This document shows, piece by piece, positions 57,020 to 64,000 of a stretch of DNA of 64,000 nt (positions are counted from its first letter, which is position 1; each line of letters begins with the position of its first letter). Position numbers and translations under genes: made by a program. The notes beneath the pieces are model-generated. The model was not told where the DNA came from, made no database searches, and worked only from the letters and a program-made list of their open reading frames with translations. Location of the stretch: NCBI GenBank assembly GCA_030737835.1, contig CM060853.1:11962034-12026033 (forward strand), written 5' to 3'. Origin of the DNA: Acorus gramineus. Lineage: Eukaryota > Streptophyta > Magnoliopsida > Acorales > Acoraceae.

Positions 57020-57660
57020 CATTGTATTTGATACAGTGATAGATGTATCTGAATTTGATGGTGTATCTGAAATTTGTATTAGACATCTATGTGAATCGTA
57101 AATCAATGTCAAATTGTATGTGGAATGTATTTTGCCTATTGTGATGTGTAATAAAGACTTTTTATTAGGTGTATCTTAACTCAAAATGAATCAAATATAA
57201 TTGGCTGCTTCTCCAGCATAGTAGACAATAACTATTGAGGTGTATCTGAATGTGAAATGTGTATCTTAAAACCTGTATAAATTACAAAACAGTGGTGATT
57301 CAAATTTGAATTTGATGTGATACAGTGATAGATGTATCTGAATTTTATTGTATCTTAAATTTGTATTAGACATCTATGTGAATTGCAAAGCAAAGTCAAT
57401 TGTATGTGGAATGTAATTGCCTATTGTGATGTGTATAGGGACTTTTTATTAGGTGTATCTTAATTCAAAATGAATCATATAAGGTTGGCTTCTTCTCCAG
57501 CATAGTAGATCATAATGGGTACTACCTGAAAACCTGTCAAATTACTATTGTGATGTATCTGAATGTGAAATGTGTATCTTAAAACTTGTGTAAATTGCAA
57601 AACACTAGTAATTCATATCTGAATTTATGATGTGTTTGGTCAATGTTATGTGTATCTGTA
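57020..57660. repeat. Tandem repeat of about 289 bp between the convergent transposon genes
   Basis: Two direct copies starting at GATACAGTGATAGATGTATC (57,030 and 57,319). Each carries about five TGTATCT(T/G)AA words plus landmarks TTAGACATCTATGTGAAT, CTATTGTGATGTGTA and CTTCTCCAGCATAGTAGA. A third partial copy fades out near 57,655. Confidence 0.85.
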
Positions 57661-57940
57661 AAATTGTAATCAATGTATAAGATTGACCAAGTAAAACTCA
57701 TAACAACAAACATAATGACAATGTCAAATGAATTCCACAAACACATTGAAAAAACACATTATGACATCAAATGTGTAGTACAAAAAAAAGGCCCTCTCCA
57801 GCCTTCTAAAAAATATTAAAATCCTTATAGTATTTTTGCTTTCTTATTCCTCGGCTTGTAAACCTTCGGTGCTTCATTTTTTATGGTGGTCGTCCTTTAC
57901 TTCGAACCTTGTAAGGCAAGTGAACAATTGAATCTAGAAT
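57661..57940. other. 3' flank of the transposase gene
   Basis: AT-rich; a Lys/Arg-poor coding shadow only. Probably the 3' UTR of the minus-strand transposase. Confidence 0.4.
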
Positions 57941-58877
57941 CTACTCATCACCAACACTACAATCATTGTGATCAGTAACTTGTTTCGTCAAGTCATTATA
58001 CAAAACATCAAGATGCTTTTTGCACAATTCAAACATTTCAGGATAGACAACAGCAACATCAGCGATTGATATAAATTTAGAGTGCAAGTCATGGTGCCTC
58101 CACATTTGCTCATTTGACATGTTGTCCACATAACAGTTTTTCACAAAATTGTGCATTCGTTTAATGCCCTTCTGCCAACAGTCAAGAATGTAGTTTTGCG
58201 AAACTTCTATCATGTTGATGTGTATCAGAACTTTCATAGAATGTCTACACAAGATGCCCTTAAATTCAAAAAGACAGCATAGGCATTTAACCTCCTGCTT
58301 ACCTTCATCGAAACGAACTTGGTACGCTATTTTTTTCGTCACTCCATCCTTGCCCTTTGAAATATCATCAACAACAAAATATTTGATACAACCCACATCT
58401 GATACATGGACAAGATTGCAGAAAATCATTCCCTTGATTTCATTATGTATCTTCCTAAAAATATCATGTGTATATGCCTCTTGGAACTGTTTCTCAAAAT
58501 GGAATTCGGTTAGCAACGGAATGATAGAATTTGTTGAATGAAAATCAGCCTTTTCCTCCTTCTCAACCTTGCTTTTCAATGCATTGTCGTACTGCTCAAC
58601 GAACTGCTTTAATGTTGTTTTTGAATTAACATAGTCATCAAAAAATGCATTCATGCTTTCACTTCTTTGTGTAGTAGACATACCAGCCCAGAAAGTTTCT
58701 TTCACATATACTGGAACCCATCGTGAACGATCATTAAATAATGATGAAAGCCACACGTTCTCTGACATTCCATACTCCTCAATCATCTGTGGCCAATTGG
58801 TGTTAAAATCACCAGGTGTAAGAGACTCATAAACAATGGACTTCATTCGTTTCTTAATTTCATCATAGTTCTTGAAG

Positions 58878-58987
58878 CTGCAAACAAATAACTATATTAA
58901 CTACTTATCAATTTAATTGGTGTATCTAAAAAACAGAGATGTATATGAATTTGTGACTAACTCAACACAAAACACAACAGTGCATAC
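58878..58987 (-). other. Second intron of the transposase gene
   Basis: 110 bp; donor CAG/GTATGC, acceptor TTTGCAG/CTTC. Joins GSFKNYDEIKKRM in frame. Contains one TGTATCTAAA and one TGTATATGAA word. Confidence 0.88.
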
Positions 58988-59109
58988 CTGCCCAACTTCT
59001 CTGGTAGTTTTTTCATGATGTGCCACAAACATAATCTGTGACGAGATTCTGGAAATACTTGAGCCACAGCTCCCTGGATTGCTTTACATTGATCAGTGAC
59101 TATAGCATT

Positions 59110-62100
59110 TGTTATATATGTGTCACTTTTTGGCCTATTGGCAATCATTGGAGCATTTTTGGCAGTTTTAAAATTTTTAGGGTTTTTCGATCGGAACCGC
59201 ATAATTTCAGACTGTTAGCTATCGTCTGAGCTAGAGGACTCCGATTGAAAATCTAACTGCATATTATGTGTCCTGGTGCCATTTTAAGCCACTCATGAAA
59301 ATTTCATCGAATTCTGGCATCGTTTGCAAAAATTTCACAGTTCCGGGGCGTATCCGGGTTTTTAAGTCGCGCTCTATATAAAAGAAATCAAAAATATCTT
59401 TTTACTATTCATCATCTTCCCGACTTGCTCTCTCTCTCTCCTCTCCCCCGTTTTTCTTCCGTTTGAGCCCCCTACACCCCTCAAAACCAAAAACCTAAAG
59501 CACGGGAAGTGTAGATCGGGTCCCGATCTACGCTCCGGTGTCTTCAAATCCGAATTCCGACGATCCTAGCCTCCCCGACCTCCCCTTTTCGTCCTCTGAT
59601 TTGGCCCATTCCGAGGGATAAGCTAGATCGGGGCGTGAGAAGGCTTTTGGGAAGGGTTTCGGCGCGTGGAGATCCACCGGACGCCTCCTCCTCCCCTCGG
59701 TAAGCCTCCTTTCCCTCTTTTTTCTTGTCTAGATGATTGCTAGGGGGGGTTTTGTGTTTGGGAGGTGGTCGGTGGCAGTGGGGGTCGTCGGAGGGTGGTC
59801 GGAGGTGGTTGGAGGTGGTCGGAGGCTGTGGGAGGGGTGGTTGGAGGTGCTCGGCAGGCTGGGGCACTGTCCCGAGCAGCAGGGAGCAGCGGCAGCGGCC
59901 AGGCAGCGCGCAGGCCGGGCGCGCGCGGGCATGCGCGCGTGCGTGCGCGGGTGTGCGTGCGCGCGGCGTGTGCGTGGGTGTGCGCGGGTCTGGTGCGTGG
60001 GGCTGGTCGTGCTGGGCGCGCTGGATGGGCTGGCAGCGCTGATTCGTGGGCTGGGGGCCTCAGGCAGCACAGGCAACGAGCACAGGAGCCGGCTGGGCGT
60101 GCGCGCGTGCGTACGCTCGAGCGTGCGCGCGGGCGTGCGCTCGGGGGAGCTGGTCGCGGCGGTGCGAGGCGTGCGAGCTGCTCGGGTGGTGCTGTGCGCG
60201 GGTCTGTTCGTGCAGCTGTGCGCGAGGGACTGATGGCGAGCTAGTCTGGGCGCTGGTCTGGACGCGCGAGGTGCTGGCCGAGGTGCTGGGGCGCGCGCGG
60301 AGGAGGCGCGGGGCGAGGAGCTGTGCGCGAGGCGTGCGCGGGGGCGCAGCAAGGTAGGGGTGGTGTGCGCGGGCGCGAGGTGGTGTGCGCGGGGGCGAGG
60401 CGCCGCGCGCGGGGGCGTGCGGGGTGCTCGCGGGCCAGCGCACGGCGTGCGGGGCGCGTGCGGGCTGCCGCGGCTGGGCTCGGTGGACGCGCGGTGCCCC
60501 GGGCGGTGCGCGGAGTGCGCGGGCTAAGGCGCGGCGGCGCGTCCGGGCGGTCGGGTGGCCGTGCGGGTGGTGGCCGGCCGTGCGGGTGGTTGCCGGGGGG
60601 TGTTGGGTGTCTATTTGTGTGTGTTATGTATTTTTGGGTCATTGTGGATTTATTCTAACCAGTTAATACCTTGTCTTGCAGATCTCGACGGACGGTCGCG
60701 CGTCGACCCGATTCCCGGTGAGTGGGACAACTCAACCCAGCGTGGGAGGCGCTACATGCTTTGGGCGTGTACCGTCCTCCCCTGGGGCTTATAGTTAATA
60801 TTAACTGCTTGATGTAATCCATGTATGCATGATGTGTGTGTAGAATTGCATGCCACCCTAGATTGTGTGATAGGGACTTGCACCCTTAGGATTGTGCATG
60901 AGCCGTGCATCCTGCCACCTCGCTATCATGCTAGGAAAGCCCGACCTCTACATGCGTCCTATAGTTTGATTTGTTTATACAAATGCTAGCATAAATGAGG
61001 ATTGCATGTTTTAGTCAATATTATAGGGAGGGGCCTTGCGAGGTCAACATTGAGACCCGAGTCAGGGTACTCCGTGTTCCTTGTGTGGTTGTCGGGACGT
61101 CCTGTATCGGGACCTCACGTTGCCCTCCCCAGGATACTTTCCCAATAATATTGCACCCCTGTGTTATGATTAATAAATGCATGTTCCCCGCATCCTGGTT
61201 ATGCGCGCTGGTGGAATTCTGAGGAATTCGAGACATTAGAGTCGTAGAGATGTGCTGTCAGCGGATCCGAGTGGATCATATGCGATGGATAGGCTGTTCT
61301 GTTCCCCTCGTCGGATCCGTGTAGAGACTACCTCGGCGTTAGACAGGTTGTCCCGTGCAGGGGCTCCCACTAGTAGGCGCCTCCTGACTTGGAAGGACTG
61401 CGCTGAACATGGGAGTGGCCAAACAACCGCGGAGTGAGGAGAGACTATCGGTGGACCAAGGGTAACCAACAGCCTAGTCAGTCCCAAGAGCCTAGGTCAC
61501 CTGTTGAGGGGTGAGGGTGAGGGTATGGTGGGCCGGCGATGCGACGACCCACAGGATTATGAATGGATGTTTATCAACCCGCTAAGTCCCAACATCCTAG
61601 GTCACCTGTTGAGGGTGAGGGTGAGGGTGAGGGTATGGAGTTCGGCGATGAACGAACCCCCGGATGGTGATATTATGCCACTTGTGGCTTATGAATTGAT
61701 TAAATGTGGTTAATATGAACTGTATGCATGGGTTGTGCTATTCACTGAGCGTGTGGCTCACCCCTCGCATATTGTCTTTTCAGTGATCTCTGAGGGAGGA
61801 GCTTCCCGAGCGACTACACCGGCAGAGGGCAGCGCCGCGTCCCACGAGTTTTGAGGCCATCAGCACCCTTCTTTCTGTTGTATGTATATGTTCTGTGCTT
61901 GGGCACTTAGTTGGATTATATTTGATTTTGTTGTGTATATTTATGACATGTTGGCTCTCACAGGACTTTTGATTATGTACCGAGTCTGTAGTGTGTTCTG
62001 ACTACAGACTCAGTCTTTTAGCTTCCGCACTCGGTGTATATATTATGTCAGCCCTGCTTTTATCTGTGTGTCATTTTAGTGATTGTTTGTGGTTTATTAT

Positions 62101-62169
62101 TGATTTCCTGTCACTGATATCATATATACACTTGCCGCGTCCCGGGGACGGCCGCCCTGGGGCGTGACA
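59110..62169 (-). mobile_element. Solo LTR, 3.06 kb, copy 2
   Basis: Perfect 5-bp target duplication GCATT (59,105-59,109 and 62,170-62,174). Minus-strand ends TGTCACGCCCC..ATATAACA, the same as copy 1 at 1,582-4,671, with the same internal order including the GC-rich island and the GAGGGTGAGGG repeats (61,504-61,640). It interrupts the transposase coding region. Confidence 0.93.
59750..60600. other. GC-rich island inside solo LTR copy 2
   Basis: About 850 bp, very rich in GCGCG and GTGCG words; longer than the island of copy 1. Open in many frames with Arg/Ala/Gly-rich products. No domain seen. Confidence 0.8.
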
Positions 62170-63178
62170 GCATTCGGCTTATGTCCTGACATGCACTCTA
62201 ACCAAGCTTTGAAAAGCCACACATAGATTTTAGTGTTCTCATTAGACAATAAACCACATCCAAACAAAACAGATTGACCATGGTGATTAACACCAACAAA
62301 AGGAGCAAAAGACATGTCATATTTATTTGTCAAATAGGCAGAATCAAATGAAATCACATCTGAGAATGACTCATCTACTGCTCTAGATCTTGCATCTGCC
62401 CAAAAAATATTCCTCACTCTAAAATTATCATCAAAATCAACAAGGTGAAAAAAATTTGGATTCCTCTTCTGCATACGAACAAAATAATCACACACAGCTT
62501 GAGCATCTCCCCCGCCAAGCCTGGCAAGTCTAGATCTGGACAAATAATTCCTAGCATCCTTCTCCTCATAAGATATGCAATCATAACCACCAGCCTTAAT
62601 CACTAAGGAGTTAAAACTTTTCGATGCTCTAATTCCAGCTTGGTCATTAATATCCAAAACCCGTTTCGACATAGGATCAATCTTCCTATGACAGGCAAAA
62701 TGGCGAGATTTAAGGGGGCTTAAATGATGGTTATGATCTAAAACCACCTTTGATATCAAGAAACACTCATTTCCCTTCACACTAATGTTTATCCTAGCAC
62801 CACAACCAGTCTTGATTGAAGACCGGGCATTGAACGCATTCTTTCCAGTTGTCACATGCTTTCCATTTCTACAGCAAGCCAGAGAAAAAAACCTTTGCCT
62901 TCCATTTTCATCCTTTTTCCCATGAATCTTGGCAATGCCAAATCCAACGTTGTGAGCAAAATTGTTATAAAACAATCGCACTTCAAATTCAGAATGAAAA
63001 CACATCCCAACAGATGGAATAGACTGTTCTGCACATGCTACTATCTCGTCCACATTTTGCTGATCAGCCAAATCAATCACTTCCTTTGGTAAACTAGTTT
63101 CCATTTCACATGAATCGTGGATGTCTTCCAAATAATTTGATTCTTCAAATGTGACATCCATATAATCGTCCTCACTGC

Positions 63179-63770
63179 CTGTTGAAAAATAGAAAAGTAG
63201 TCACATGTTATAAAATTAAAATTAAGATACAGTGTTGTATCTTAAAACCAAAATAAACCATGTGGATTTTGAATTACCAGACATGTTAATTAGCAGTGCA
63301 TATTTTCAAATAAAATCCTTTAAACCTTTATATATATATAAATATATGGCAATTAGCAATTAAATATTAATCAAGTACACATTAATCAATTCCATAGAAA
63401 TAAAATGTCAAAAATTCATATTAAGATACAGTGCTATATCTTAAAACCAAAACAAACCATGTGGATTTTGAATTACTAGACATGTTAATTAGCAGTACAT
63501 ATATTTTAAATAAAGCCCTTCAAACTTTTATATACATATATATATATGACAATTAGCAATTAAATATGAATCAGATAAACATTAATCAATTCCATAGAAA
63601 AATAAAATGTCAAACTTCAAATTGAGCTTAAAAACAAATTCAAGATACACGTGTATCTGGAATTCAATTTGATAGAGAAATAAAAACAAACAAAAAGGTA
63701 TGTGATGAATCGAATGAGTAATAAAAAAATCAGATCAAATATGAATTATTCAGATCGAAATAAATCTAAC
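63179..63770 (-). other. First intron of the transposase gene with duplicated palindrome units
   Basis: Donor CAG/GTTAGA after a 16-nt first coding exon (MAIQS), acceptor TTTTTCAACAG. It contains two direct repeats of about 199 bp (from 63,222 and 63,421: CCATGTGGATTTTGAATTAC, GACATGTTAATTAGCAGT, TCAATTCCATAGAAA), each starting with a palindrome. P7 63,222-63,245 has a GTGT centre, P8 63,421-63,444 has one mismatch, and P9 is 63,643-63,658 (AGATACAC/GTGTATCT). Confidence 0.8.
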
Positions 63771-63786
63771 CTGATTGGATCGCCAT

Positions 63787-64000
63787 TGTCTCACCACAAT
63801 CAGGTCGCGAACAAAAAAAAAAATTAAACCGTGCAATTCTAATATCCTCCATAGATCAAATTGAAAAAAAATTGATTTCGATGTTTGTTGTCACTTCCAC
63901 CATTGAATCTGGATCTAAAATAATGTAAATTGTGATTATTTTGAGGGTTCGAAAGGCCTAACCTGGATGTTTGCACCACCATTAAATCGCACAAAAAAAA
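63787..64000 (-). promoter_or_regulatory. Upstream region of the transposase gene
   Basis: AT-rich sequence before the first ATG, expected to hold the 5' UTR and promoter. No certain TATA box. The window ends before any terminal inverted repeat. Confidence 0.4.

Larger units (their letters stand above)
57941..63786 (-). pseudogene. FAR1/MURA-type DDE transposase, interrupted by a solo LTR
   Basis: Exons on the minus strand: 63,786-63,771; 63,178-62,170 continuing after the inserted LTR at 59,104-58,988; 58,877-57,941. Without the 3.06-kb LTR and one GCATT copy the frame is continuous for 692 codons plus stop, with no nonsense codon. Domains: FAR1 DNA-binding (FEVRLFYNNFAHNVGFGIAK, RSSIKTGCGARI, DHNHHLSPL); MULE transposase with first Asp in ISFDSAYLTN, second Asp in AIVTDQCKAIQGAVA, CLWHI, and Glu in RSESMN; and a SWIM zinc finger CLCCLFEFKGILCRHSM. 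The insertion falls between PNA and IVTDQ, just before the second catalytic Asp. Domesticated FRS genes share this architecture, so host function before insertion cannot be ruled out, but the linked Ulp1-like gene favours a transposon. Confidence 0.9.
52400..64000. mobile_element. Large Ulp1-carrying Mutator-like element (left end uncertain, right end beyond the window)
   Basis: A plus-strand Ulp1-protease-like gene (53,042-56,875) and a minus-strand FAR1/MURA-type transposase gene (63,786-57,941) point toward each other. Both are embedded in non-coding sequence that carries the same dispersed motif, TGTATCT(T/G)AA. Mutator-like elements that carry Ulp1-like genes are known in plants (the KI/Kaonashi type), which supports one composite element. 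No terminal inverted repeat could be identified, because the right terminus lies outside. Confidence 0.65.

Noticed and set aside
59544..60658. Long ORFs in the GC-rich island of solo LTR copy 2
   Set aside because: Same reason; the two copies do not preserve a common reading frame.

Overview
This is plant nuclear DNA and almost certainly angiosperm. It has spliced genes with GT..AG introns, AT-rich intergenic DNA, and nested LTR retrotransposons of the Copia and Ty3/gypsy Tat types. It also holds tRNA-derived SINEs, Mutator-like elements, an LRR receptor kinase of subfamily XI and organelle-targeted housekeeping enzymes. The host genes are rich in C- and G-ending codons while their surroundings are AT-rich. 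That is common in monocots and some early-diverging lineages, but I do not assign a species.

Layout. 1-14,060 is a retrotransposon nest. A truncated minus-strand Copia copy (5' LTR 5,696-5,995) was interrupted by a long-TIR MITE, which was itself split by a 3.09-kb solo LTR. A second Copia element (7,499-13,508) keeps reverse transcriptase and RNase H but no recognisable gag, protease or integrase. 18,320-19,280 is a non-autonomous Mutator-like element with a perfect 9-bp target duplication. 19,635-22,231 holds two host genes arranged head to head: a TrmH/SpoU-type RNA 2'-O-methyltransferase (minus) and an intronless mitochondrial 3-hydroxyisobutyrate-dehydrogenase-like enzyme (plus). They share a promoter of about 160 bp.

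22.8-51.3 kb is a degraded tandem array built around an HSL3-type LRR receptor kinase. The intact gene is at 48,085-51,264 (two exons, 1,024 aa). Two pseudogene copies with the same internal deletions lie near 36.5-37.6 and 40.9-41.8 kb, and several copies of an upstream non-coding block lie at 23-25.4, 39.6-40.8, 41.8-42.5 and 46.9-47.5 kb. The array was broken up by a complete minus-strand Tat-lineage gypsy element (25,929-36,191, TSD GATAT), by the 3' end of another Tat element (about 42.8-46.6 kb), and by SINEs and MITEs. The complete Tat element has gag, protease, RT, two RNase H domains and integrase, a 53-bp tandem array in its 3' untranslated region, and a plus-strand antisense ORF.

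52.4-64.0 kb is the most unusual part. It looks like one large Mutator-like transposon of the Ulp1-carrying kind. A plus-strand protease-like gene (decayed) converges on a minus-strand FAR1/MURA-type DDE transposase. The transposase frame is fully open once a 3.06-kb solo LTR (59,110-62,169, TSD GCATT) and two introns are set aside. Nearly all introns and non-coding gaps of this element carry copies of a short motif, TGTATCT(T/G)AA. Nine of these are paired as palindromes with a 0-4 nt centre. I saw no such palindrome elsewhere in the window, and I regard this as the best candidate for an undescribed feature.
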